From Batkoa obscura (Eukaryota > Entomophthoromycota > Entomophthoromycetes > Entomophthorales > Batkoaceae), in contig JASVEC010000033.1 of assembly GCA_030770535.1 (NCBI GenBank), forward strand, positions 186,001 to 250,000: DNA of 64,000 bases, given 5' to 3'. Below are positions 48,197 through 57,994 of this stretch, one piece after another (position 1 is the first letter of the stretch; each line of letters begins with the position of its first letter). The notes beneath the pieces are model-generated. The model made no database searches and had not been told where the DNA came from. It saw only the letters and a program-made list of their open reading frames with translations. The position numbers and the translations under genes are program-made.

Positions 48197-49429
48197 CTCG
48201 ATTAATAAAATAATTTTGTTTAATATTAACAAGTTCTTGAGAAAGTGATATACTACCTCTAGATCTTCTTAATCTTGAATTATTTAAATTATTACTTTTA
48301 CTATCTTGTAAACTTAATCTACCAATTTTAGGTGATATTAGACAATCATCAAATAATGTTGGATTAATATAAATTTGTTGAATATCATTTTCATCATTTT
48401 CATTGTCATCTTCATTAGCTTTTTCTTGCAAACTATCAATTGAATAATAACTTTCTTTAGAATTTAATTTAATTGTTTTACTACTTGAGTTACTTGATGA
48501 ATCTTCTTCTTTATTTGATGGATAATTGTCTTGCATTAATTTATTCTTTTGATTTTGATTTGTATTGCTATCAATTGTATTAACCATTCTCATTGTATTA
48601 AATTTCCTTGTTAGTCTATGTATCTTTTTATTTAATACTTGACTATCTCGAATTGCTTCTTGAGTTCTTTCTTCTTTCTCTACTAATTGATTTGATAATT
48701 CATGTATCATTAATTGGTAATTATTGATTCTATTCAATGCGGTATTTTTTTCTCCTTCAATTCGTTGAATTATTAGTTGATTTTTGACTTCTACTGAATG
48801 AGCAATTGAATGAATACCTCTAATTACTTTCCAAAATCGGAAGATAATTAATGTTGGAGCAGCAATTTGACCAATTGAATGATGGTATAAATGTAAATAA
48901 ACTTCAAATGGTAAGGAAAATAAGATGACTAAAGCATCTAACAAATTTAAGATATTTTTTAAAAATGCAGTACCTAAATAAAATAAAATAAAAACATATT
49001 AGCCTACTTGTCATTAAATTCAAATAAATAATTGTATTTACCTAATAGTACTATTTTTAGTATTATTTCCAATACAAATAATGCTAAGATAAAACAACTA
49101 CCAATAAATAAAGCTTGATGTGCTATTTTTAACCCTTTACCGCTTTTTAAATAACCTTCTAAATGATGTAATTCTGTAATTTAAAAAATTTAGTCCTGAT
49201 TCATTATATTATGTGTAGACTAATCTCTCTTACCTAAAACTTGTTGAACCATTAAAATCACCAAATCAAATAAAATCAAGACAATAATAATATAATGAAA
49301 TAAATCACATTCAATAGCATCTAACAATTTCATTCGAAATGTTTTTTGTTGAACAATTTCCAAGGCTACCGCTTCACTACTTCTAAATGTACCTTTACTA
49401 TCTGAGAACTTAAGTCCTTTTTCCTCCAT
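47337..49429 (-). CDS. Hv1-like voltage-sensor protein with very long Asn-rich tail
   Basis: Voltage-gated proton-channel family. Three exons, 49234-49429, 49042-49173 and 47337-48973, give 654 residues. S1 (FHYIIIVLILFD, residues 44-55) aligns with human FQVIIICLVVLD, keeping the selectivity aspartate (Asp55). S2 keeps both the charge-transfer Phe98 and Glu101 (FVLEIILK), S3 keeps Asp122 (LLDALV). S4 reads FRFWKVIRG: Arg155, Lys158, Arg161, with Trp157 kept, so the second gating charge is Lys. A coiled coil follows (LIIQRIEGEKNTALNRIN, ELSNQLVEKEE). The remaining ~400 residues are disordered, with Asn runs (residues 258-269), Ser-rich stretches and a basic KIKRKGKGRR motif, far longer than known animal Hv1 tails. 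Confidence 0.82.
48146..48196 (-). repeat. Asn codon repeat (ATT/AAT tract)
   Basis: Run of AAT/ATT-type triplets encoding about 14 asparagines inside the tail of the Hv1-like protein. Its length is likely variable. Confidence 0.8.
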
Positions 49430-50134
49430 TTAGATAATAGAGATTATGAATATAAATGTTGTTAATTAGTATTGTTATTAGTTGAATTAATAATAGGTTG
49501 AAAGATTCAATGAATCAACTAAACTATTTTTGGTAGTAATTGAAAACTTTGAATATACTCATCATGCCCCTTTTTGCTATTATTGTTTTATTTTTGAGTA
49601 AAGATTATCGAATTTCAAGGATTAATTGAGTGTTTAAAAGTTCAATGTTTTAAAAGTTCAATTGTTGATAAATTGGAAATGATTGGACAATCTAATCGTT
49701 TGCGTTAATAAAAAAAGTAGTAACAAACGCTAAAAATAAGTTTTATAGTAGTATTAAGAACAAATTTAAGTTTCTTAAGATTTTAAAATAATAGTGTTAA
49801 GTATACTTTAATTTCAACATTATATTGAGTTTGATTAAAAAAGTGGCTTATTTAATAGTGTATTTTTTATGTAGCATTTAAATCACTCAAATTACGATTA
49901 TCTTTTTGTATCAACTTGCTAAAAAAAATTGATAAAATTTTAATTACTTTAATTAATAATAACATATGCTATATATATAATTAACCAAAAGTTCTAAAAG
50001 TTATTTATTAGAAGATTAATAAAGCACTAAAAAATGTAGTTACTTTCAATTTGATTATTAGCTTTATCTTTCTATTCTAAAATTTAAAGCAATTTTGAGT
50101 TTCTTTAATAATTAATAAAAGCTGCTTTTTAAAC

Positions 50135-50243
50135 ATATGGAGGTCTTTTTTTTTTATTTCATTATTTTTTGCGTTTTTCAAGTGCTATTTGAGTAGAATA
50201 ATTGCTAGTAAAATTCTTAAATATGAAAATACATCCTCATATA
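50135..50243 (-). mobile_element. MITE-like element, copy 10
   Basis: Left end ATATGGAGGTCTTTTTTTTT, right end AAAATACATCCTCATATA. It lies 40 bp from copy 11, in inverted orientation. Confidence 0.85.
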
Positions 50244-50283
50244 AATCTGTTTTTTTTTATTGTATTTTTAAAATTGTTTAGTG

Positions 50284-50366
50284 CATGGGAATGTGTTTTT
50301 TGTTTAAGAATTTTACTAACAAATTTTCTGCTCAAATAGTGCTTAAAAGATGTAAAGATATGAAAT
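50284..50366 (+). mobile_element. MITE-like element, copy 11 (left part)
   Basis: Begins CATGGGAATGTGTTTTTTG and runs through the core to TGTAAAGATATGAAAT, where the match stops at the Tc1-like arm. A separate right-end fragment with CAAAAAAAAACATCCCCATA lies at 50821-50856, inside that element. Confidence 0.8.
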
Positions 50367-50370
50367 CTGG

Positions 50371-50955
50371 TACTCAGTGTTTGGAGTCAAAAACAGCTAT
50401 TGCTGGGTTGACTACACTATAAGTCGAAAGGTCTTACCTTATGTGACTAAGATAGACTTGGATTATGAGGAATAGCCCGTAATAGGTTACAAGCTATATA
50501 AGACAAATAGAATAGACAATACTAATGTAAATCTACGTAAAATACTACTAAGAAAACTTAGTGGCTTTATCAAATGTTCGAGATATCAGGGATTAATTCA
50601 GTTAAAAAGCCTTGAACTACTATACTCTAAAATCTGTTTTATACTCTGAAAAGTATAAATATCAAAATGAAAGGATAATATTCTTTGGGATGGAGCTAGA
50701 AATTCTTATAGCAAATCAAACTAAGAACGTGGGATTGATTTTTTCTGAACTCGAGAACACAACAGCTTAGGCGATTGTTATGCTATAATTAACCATGGGA
50801 CTGGTAAAGCAATATTTCACAAAGGTAATAAGATCAAAAAAAAACATCCCCATATTAATTTGTAATCCAAGTCTATCTTAGTCACATAAACTAAGACCCT
50901 TTGACTTACAATTAGCTAATCAAGCAAAAAGTGCTTTTGACTCCAACCACTGAGT
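50371..50955. mobile_element. Tc1-like inverted-repeat element carrying a MITE fragment
   Basis: Left arm 50371-50465 and right arm 50862-50955 are imperfect inverted copies (roughly 80% alike), starting TACTCAGTGTTTGGAGTC and ending CCAACCACTGAGTA. CAGTG termini next to TA are typical of Tc1/mariner elements. The 400-bp middle has no open frame, so it is non-autonomous. Just before the right arm, at 50821-50856, is a right-end MITE fragment. The order of insertion (MITE split by this element, or rearranged) is not clear. Confidence 0.7.
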
Positions 50956-51050
50956 ATCAGTTTTCACAAACTATTAGACACTAACTTTCATATCTATTTA
51001 AAAAAAGATTACTTCATATATCTAAATGATCTAATTTTTTATTTTAAAAT

Positions 51051-51160
51051 TATATGGGGGTGTTTTTTTCAACTTCATTACTTTTTCTATCTTTTAAGCA
51101 CTATTTGAGCAGAAATTTTGTTAGTAAAGTTCTTGAACACAAAAATATATCCCCATATTT
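51051..51160 (-). mobile_element. MITE-like element, copy 12
   Basis: Left end TATATGGGGGTGTTTTTTT, right end AAAAATATATCCCCATA; internal core nearly intact. Confidence 0.88.
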
Positions 51161-51414
51161 CTGGTTTTTGAGTATTTTTTAATTTGATTATATTTAAGCA
51201 ATAAACTTCATTAAAAAAAACGTTAATATTGAAATTTCGAAGTAAATTTAAAATTCTATATAACTGGCTAATTCCTATTTCCTTTCAAAATTAGATTAGA
51301 TTTGTAAAAATTAAAATTAAATTCAAAATCTTAGATTTTTATTAAATTGTATACTTTTTTATAACAGGTATAATTTAGTAAAAACAACATCCAAATAAGT
51401 TAAAAATAAAATAG

Positions 51415-51523
51415 TATATGGGGATGTATTTCTGTATTTAAGAATTTTACTAACAATTTTTCCACCCAAATAACGCTTAAAAGATGGAAAAAGTAATGAA
51501 GCCAAAAAAAACAGCCCCATATT
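51415..51523 (+). mobile_element. MITE-like element, copy 13
   Basis: Left end TATATGGGGATGTATTTCTG, right end AAAAAAACAGCCCCATA; core TTTTTCCACCCAAATAACGC. One of the best-preserved copies. Confidence 0.9.
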
Positions 51524-51930
51524 TTTTGTTTTGAAATTATATTTTTATTTGCAACAACAAAAAGTTCATATAAGGTTTAAAAATTGAAAACTTGAAAGAA
51601 TCATTCAAAATTTAAAAACTAATTGTAATATCTACTGGTGTGATTTTAGGCGTTTCTATTGACCAATTTGTTTTTCAATAAAAAATATTTATCAGAATAG
51701 TCACATCGCTACTACTTTAGACCCTCCTTTTTAATAAATAAAAGCTTCTTTTAACTTTTCATTTTTTTATAGTTTTATTTACCTTTAAAACGGATAGCAT
51801 GTTTAAATTAGAGAACCTTGGAAGAAGTATAATCAAAGACATATTATATCACCTACCAGATAAATATAAAATTAACTTACTTTTGTGTTATAAAAAATGA
51901 AACAAATTAATATTGTCAATACTATAGGAA

Positions 51931-52038
51931 TACATGGGGGTATATTTTTATGTTTAAGAACTTTACTAACAATTTTTCCACTCAAATAAGGCTTAAAAGA
52001 TGGAAGAAATAATGAAGCCAAAAAGAACACCCCCGTAT
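51931..52038 (+). mobile_element. MITE-like element, copy 14
   Basis: Left end TACATGGGGGTATATTTTTA, right end AAAAAGAACACCCCCGTATG. It sits inside F-box relic B. Confidence 0.88.
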
Positions 52039-52738
52039 GATATCAAATCGCTCTCGCAACTACGATAAAGATGTGGTTGAATCCCATAAAAAACATGGAT
52101 ATTATATCAAGAGACTAAATCTTAAAATGTGTGCAAATTTACTGACTGATATTTCTTTACACCCAAATAGTGTTGAATTATACATGCACTTGAACAACTA
52201 TTTAAATAATAAACATGACTTAAAAAATGCTCCATTGGTTGATGTTTGTTATGTTGATGATATTAGTAATATTCAATTGAAGAGTATATAATTGTAAATA
52301 GGATTTATTTCAAAGAAGTATTCCAAAAGTTAAAGTTTTTAGAAATTTATTTTATTGACGGATATTTCAAAAGATCGGTTCTACTAGTTTTACTCTCAGC
52401 TATAAGCACTTTGATATTTAATATCTATGGCAGTAAAATACCGTGTTTTAAATTTTTTTAAATAGATTAGATAATCTGAGGATACTTGAGTTGTGTGATA
52501 TCGCTTTTAACTTAGAGCAACTTGCTTATTTATTACATAAACAGTCCTCTCAGTTGAAAAAGTTCAAAATTGAGTTTTTAAATAATGAAGGTTGAAATGA
52601 AATATGTATAAATTCCAACAATTATCTAAAACTTAGTACATTCTATTATGACTATTTTGATAAAATAAAGCTTAATAGAGTATCAAATTTAAAGAAGTTA
52701 TTACTATATGAGGCCGATTTACCAGAAATACAAATAGA

Positions 52739-52841
52739 TTGGGGATGTATTTTTTTGTCTAACAATTTTACCAACAACTTTTCCATTTAAATAGTGCTTA
52801 AAAAATGAAAAAAATGATGAAACTAAAAAAACATCCTCAGA
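52739..52841 (+). mobile_element. MITE-like element, copy 15
   Basis: Left end TTGGGGATGTATTTTTTTGT, right end AAAAAAACATCCTCAGATAT. It lies inside F-box relic B, 700 bp from copy 14 in the same orientation. Confidence 0.85.
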
Positions 52842-53230
52842 TATTATGTTTCCAAATTGAATTATTTGAGTTTATGCTATTGTGTTGACTTCTCATCAAA
52901 ACATTTTTACTCAATATTTAATATGTCAACAATTACGCATATAAAGTTATCTATATGTCCTAGTTTAATATTTTTAGTTAAAGATATTTATCCAAAAAAG
53001 TACAACAATTTAATAGCATTGAAAATCTAATATTCTATCTTGGGAGTCAATTTTTTAAATTCTTTATATACTTTAGCTCCCAATTTACATAATCCCAAGA
53101 TATAAAACTGTGATTTTGTTAATGATTTAACACTTTCAATTAAACAAAAGAAATAAATATTAGGCCACAATTTGACTATTGCTGAGTTTGATGATAAGGC
53201 TAATGTTAATTCGAATGTTTCCATTAAATA

Positions 53231-53968
53231 TGCGTTAGCCCATTTTAGAAAATATCAAACTATTTAAGATGTCCAATTTGGATAGTAGTTTAGCAAAATA
53301 TATTAACAAGTATGGCTCAATTTTTAGTAAATTAGTAAAGTGGTGACTTTATTATAGTTAGTACAAAATCTCTTACTATAAAAAGGGCCGTTTATATTCT
53401 TTCATTAATTATCTCCTTGATAACTTTTAATATCCTACTTTGAAATACCTTCTTTTCTTTTCTAAGGCCCATTTACTTTTTGACTTCATCCCTTCCTGAT
53501 CCTCCATAACCATTTTTAACTGAATCAAAGCTCAAAGCTTTTTAGTTTCATAGTTGTAAAAGGTGCTATTTTATTTAATTACATACTTGTTTTATTGATT
53601 CCAACTTTACAAATATAGCTATTATCTATTCCTATTAAAGAGCAATTACTAAATAAATAATCCTAAAACTCTAATATTGTTACTAAAAGATAGAGTAAAA
53701 GTATCCTTTTTTTGTAAGTTTATAAGTAAACATACGTATATTTAGTTACGTTGATATAGGCTATTTATGAGGCAGTATTATATTTTATAAAGTACTCACT
53801 ATTTTTATAAAAGCTATTACCTGAAATATATATTAGAAACCTGAAACTATATCAATAATAAAAAACATTTAGAATAAATTAGATATTTATTATATAATAA
53901 ATTAAATAAAGAGAATACATATTCTAAGTAGTAATAATAACCAAATCCAACTCCCCCTTATTCATTTT
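53231..53968. other. Intergenic region
   Basis: Follows the F-box relic and precedes the 3' end of the CBM19 gene. No feature is recognised. Confidence 0.5.
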
Positions 53969-55174
53969 TTAAGGGTATCCACAATAGATTGATCCATTAG
54001 CTGGATTATTTTGACATTTGGTACCTGGACCACATTCTCTATAAACAAATTTATTGAAATTACATGTCAAAAATCCATTACGACCATCGGCGGCACACAT
54101 CATTTGACCTTCTCTATCACAAGCTCCAGGAATTGGTGAAGGAAGTCTAACTGGATAAGTACCACTTACTGGAGGTGGTGGCATTGGATAAGTAGCACCT
54201 ACTGATGTTGGGGGCATTGAGTAAGCTGTGTCAGTAATTGGTGGTGGAGTAGGCATATTATAAGATGGAGGAGTAGTTGGTGATGTAGTTGGGTATGTTA
54301 TCCTCTTTGCATCAACACCACTTACAATGGTTGGTGATGAAAATCCATATTCAGTAGAACCAACTGTATTCATTGCATTTGAGTCAACAGAGCCGGTAGG
54401 GTAAGATGAGGCAGCAGAACTACCTATACTGGTTGAGCTACTGCTGTCACCAAATAGATTTCCAAAGAATCCACCACTGCTACTTGTTGAACTAGGAGTA
54501 CTATAATCACTAGAGCTTGAACTTGAACTTGAACCTGATCCAAACAAATCATCAAATCCTAATCCACCACTACCTAAGGACTTACCAGTTGGTCCAGATC
54601 CATAAGAGCTACTTGTACTTGTACTACTGCTTTCATAAGGAGAAGATGATGAAGAGCTGGAACCAAGAGAGTCGGATCCAGTAGACAAACTATCTGATCC
54701 TGAAGACAAAGCATCTGAAGAACCGGATAAAGAATCTGAAGAACCGGATAAAGAATCCGAAGAACCAGATAAAGAATCTGATTGGGAGGTTAAAGCACCA
54801 GTCGTGTTCATAGAAGGATTAGATTTTGCACCAAAATCAAAGGAAGCGCCCGAGGAAGAAGAAGAAGTAGGATCAGCACTGAGGCTTGAACTACTTGAAC
54901 TACTCAAAGAACTATCTGAACCTAAGGACGAACTTGAGCTTGAGCCACTACTTGAGTATGAATTAGATAAGTCTGTTGGTAAAGCATCTGAGCTTGAGCT
55001 TGAGCTTGAAGAGCCTAAATCAGAACTTGGAGATAAAGCATCTGTATTTAAACTAGTGGCATCACTTGATGAAGCGGAACTTGAAGTATCTAATTCACTT
55101 CCACTTAAAGGATATTGACCATATACTAAAGATAACACAGTTATCAAAGGCAATATTATTTGACTACTTTTCAT
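53969..55174 (-). CDS. Secreted Ser-rich protein with CBM19-type chitin-binding domain
   Basis: 401 residues, one exon. A signal peptide (ILPLITVLSLVYGQ) is followed by about 280 residues dominated by Ser, with Gly, Asp, Leu and Thr, likely heavily O-glycosylated. Part of this is a tandem repeat of the unit SDSLSGS (residues about 132-160). A Pro-rich linker (TPPSYNMPTPPPITD) leads to the Cys-rich C-terminus: CDREGQMMCAADGRNGF, CNFNKFVYRECGPGTKCQ and a last Cys (IYCGYP). Six Cys and the GTxC element fit carbohydrate-binding module 19, which binds chitin at the fungal wall. It probably acts in the cell wall or on the surface. Confidence 0.83.
   Translation of the reverse strand: MKSSQIILPLITVLSLVYGQYPLSGSELDTSSSASSSDATSLNTDALSPSSDLGSSSSSSSSDALPTDLSNSYSSSGSSSSSSLGSDSSLSSSSSSSLSADPTSSSSSGASFDFGAKSNPSMNTTGALTSQSDSLSGSSDSLSGSSDSLSGSSDALSSGSDSLSTGSDSLGSSSSSSSPYESSSTSTSSSYGSGPTGKSLGSGGLGFDDLFGSGSSSSSSSSDYSTPSSTSSSGGFFGNLFGDSSSSTSIGSSAASSYPTGSVDSNAMNTVGSTEYGFSSPTIVSGVDAKRITYPTTSPTTPPSYNMPTPPPITDTAYSMPPTSVGATYPMPPPPVSGTYPVRLPSPIPGACDREGQMMCAADGRNGFLTCNFNKFVYRECGPGTKCQNNPANGSIYCGYP
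54690..54785 (-). repeat. Tandem repeats encoding SDSLSGS units
   Basis: Four or five imperfect 21-nt units within the Ser-rich gene. They probably arose by slippage and may vary in number. Confidence 0.75.
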
Positions 55175-56213
55175 ACTTTCTAAGATTCTTTATATTAATA
55201 GCTTCAAGCTTTAAACTAGAAAATTTAAGTTGAGTAGAACTTGAAGTTGATATTATATACTTTCTTGTATTCTCTATCTTTTGGAGTTCCCCTTAATCAC
55301 TCTTGAATTCGATCTACTCTAAACAAGGATTTACTTGTTAAATTTTCATTGCTTAGCGTCATTATTTAAAAATAGTATCACCTTTTTTTAACTACTATTA
55401 TTATTGATCTTCATCGTTTTCATTTAATTTTAATTTTTTTAAACTAATCTTTTCATTACTTTATTTTGGTTGTTTGATCATCACCATTTTTGGTTCTTGG
55501 CATTTTTTAAATTGCTGAGTGTTTAATTTTTATTTCAAAGAAAATAATAGTTTTCATTTGTTACTTCAACTTGACATAACCTCAAAGTTGCTATTAAAGA
55601 AGTAAAATAGTTGCTAGTTTTGAACTCCTTAGCTCAAATAAGTTTCAATATTTTTAACATGGATTTGATAAAGCGGAAGTGTGATGGCACAGAATATTTC
55701 ACCAGTTATTAGTAACTATAAGAAGCTTATCAGTAACTGGGTGAATATTCAGCATCCTCATACTTTCTCACTTTATTAAATACATGTTGGTTTATTAAGA
55801 GCAATTTTTAGCTTAAATTCTAAACTACACTAGCAACTATATTGACCCTAGCTTTCTACACTCAAAGGCAATAATCAAGTCTATGGAATTTAAGCCTATC
55901 GCTTAACAAAGCAGACATAAACATAGCGAATTCACCAAACATTAAAAGGTTAAGTACATACTACTATAGTACTTTTTTCTACTAGCTCAACACTAATATT
56001 TGAAATATTTAACTGTGCTTATACTTACTATGTTATAACTTTAAAAGTCCTATCACTAATATTTAAACTATTGATAAAATATTCATTTACTCAAACTATT
56101 TTTATTACTAATAAATGGAATGAAAATCAAGTTTGTATTTTTTTATTACTAATTTCAACTTTAAAAATAAAATTGAAAATTTAACTTTGATACTTTTTCG
56201 AAATTAATTTAAA
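55175..56213. other. Intergenic region with a hairpin
   Basis: 1 kb between the divergent CBM19 and Sqt1 genes. A hairpin with 18-20 bp arms lies at 55692-55753. Nothing else recognised. Confidence 0.6.
55692..55753. repeat. Hairpin with about 20-bp arms
   Basis: Left arm GAATATTTCACCAGTTATTA and right arm ending CAGTAACTGGGTGAATATTC are near reverse complements with one or two mismatches. The loop is about 22 nt. Confidence 0.65.
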
Positions 56214-57885
56214 ATGGAATCTCAAAATCAAGATCAAATTAATGACAACAATATTGAAGAGGTTAACCACGAGGTTAACGCTGATGAAGTTGAAGATGTG
56301 TTAGAATTAGATGAAAATAACCAATTTCAAGAAAGTAATTTTTATACATAATTTTAAAATCGTTTATTAATTTGATCTTATTAATAGACTCAAATGAAGA
56401 TCCAAATGAAAACGAAGGACAAATGCTACTTGAAGATGACTCAGTACAAGGGTTCTTTGAACATAAAGGTATGATAATAACTATTGCTTGTGTACAATTT
56501 TAACGGACTTTGTTTTCTTTAATTAGAGCCTATTTTTTCAGTAAATGTCCACCCAACACTTGATAATTTAGTTGTAACCGGAGGAGGAGATGATAAAGCC
56601 TATTTATGGAATTTTACTACTGGAGAAACCGTACATAAATTTGAAGGTAAGTTAATAATAATTAACCGTTACTAAAAATACTTATATTTCATTTTAAAGG
56701 GCATAAAGATTCAGTTATTGCTGTAGAATTTAGTAACTGTGGTAAATATTTAGCTACTGGTGGTATGGATGGTATTGTACAAATATTTAGTGGAGAGGAT
56801 GGCAAATGGATTGGGACTTTAGAAGGGCCAGATGAAGTTACTTGGATTAAATGGCATCCTAAGGGACCAGTCGTATTAGTTGGTAGCAATGATTCAACTA
56901 TTTGGATGTATCAAATTCCTTCTGGTAAAGTTATGAATGTATTTTCAGGTCATACTGGTTCAGTTACTTGTGGTACTTTTACTCATGATGGTAATGGCTT
57001 TTATTAGCTTTCGTATTATTGAATTTTATGAATATTACATTTAGGTAAAAAAATTGTTACTTGCTCAGAAGATTCCTCGCTTATTGTATTTGATCCTGTT
57101 TCTACTGCAGCTACAGTTCGATTAAATTCAGGTGATATTTTTTGTTTATTTGATAGAGGGCACAAAATTTAGAATTATTTATTAGATGATGCTCGCTTCC
57201 ATCAAAATATTATTACATGCCTTGCAATTCATCAAGATAATGCTTTAGCTATCACTGGATCAACTGATCACAGCGCAAAGCTTGTGCGAATTTCCGATGG
57301 AGAAGTAATTATTGTTTTTATTATAAATTATAACTTTTTAAACAAGATTATTTAGATTATAAGCTCATTTGAAAATCATACAGATTCAGTTGAATCTGTT
57401 GGGTTTTGTGATATGTAAATCTTGTAGCTATTATTTTTGGTCCACTATTAATCATCCTTGTTTATAGCTTACCATTAGTAGCAACTGGCTCTGTAGATGG
57501 TACAATTAATATCTGGGATTTCACGACAATGAGATTAAGACAAACCTTAAATCACGATGTAATTTGATATAAATATATATATATAATACGTTTAATAGCT
57601 ATTGTTTTTATTTAATAGGACTCGGTAATTAAGATTCAATGGCAAAAAGCAAGTCCATATCTATTCTCTATTTCAGTTGACCAAAGTGTGAGATTGTGGG
57701 ATGCACGTAATGGACAATTAGTTAAACAATGGAATGGACATACAGATTCTATCCTATCATTTGCTATTTCAAAGTAATAATTAACATTTATAATACAAAT
57801 ATTTTATTAAATTATTATTTTTAGTCAAGGCGATAAGGTTATCACTGGCTCTGACGATGGCTGTTCTTTAGTATTTAAAGTTTAA
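56214..57885 (+). CDS. Sqt1-like WD-repeat ribosome assembly protein
   Basis: Eight-bladed-type WD40 protein; yeast Sqt1 is the dedicated chaperone of ribosomal protein uL16. Ten exons: 56214-56334, 56388-56468, 56527-56646, 56700-56990, 57045-57131, 57186-57304, 57356-57414, 57468-57558, 57619-57773 and 57825-57885, giving 394 residues. An acidic N-terminus (EDVLELDENNQF) precedes the propeller. WD motifs: VTGGGDDKAYLWN, ATGGMDGIVQIFSG, VGSNDSTIWMYQI, VTCSEDSSLIVFD, ITGSTDHSAKLVR, ATGSVDGTINIWD, SVDQSVRLWDARN and ITGSDDGCSLVF. The human relative is AAMP. The assignment is by overall layout and the acidic leader. Confidence 0.86.
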
Positions 57886-57994
57886 TAAAAAATCATAGAA
57901 TTTATTGCTTATTTATTTTGTATTACTTTAAACTTATTTTTGAGAATCAATTTTTATTTTTTGTTAAATTATATAAACTAGCAGAAATATTAAA

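Larger units (their letters stand above)
49430..51798. other. Transposon-rich gene-poor region
   Basis: 2.4 kb with MITE copies 10-13 and a Tc1-like inverted-repeat element at 50371-50955. No coding frame seen. Confidence 0.65.
51799..53230 (+). pseudogene. F-box/LRR relic B with two MITE insertions
   Basis: Starts MFKLENLGRSIIKDIL, then YHLPDKYKINLLLCYKK and a stop where an F-box Trp is expected. MITE copy 14 (51931-52038) follows directly. Coding resumes with YDKDVVESHKKHGYYIKRLN, SLHPNSVELYMHLNNYLNNK (52037-52291), matching relic A. LRR-like segments continue: KLKFLEIYFIDG, LDNLRILELCDIAFNLEQL, SNLKKLLLYEADLPEI. MITE copy 15 (52739-52841) then interrupts, and further fragments reach about 53230. 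The breaks include stops, a frame change and the two insertions. Confidence 0.65.

Noticed and set aside
50401-50480. Possible tRNA-like fold in the Tc1-like arm
   Set aside because: No consistent acceptor stem, anticodon arm or T-arm could be drawn.
53027-53224. Minus-strand frame METFELTLALSS
   Set aside because: Lies opposite the decayed F-box/LRR relic B and has no motif.
54804-55118. Acidic open frame opposite the Ser-rich gene
   Set aside because: Antisense of Ser codons gives Glu/Leu-rich frames; no independent support.
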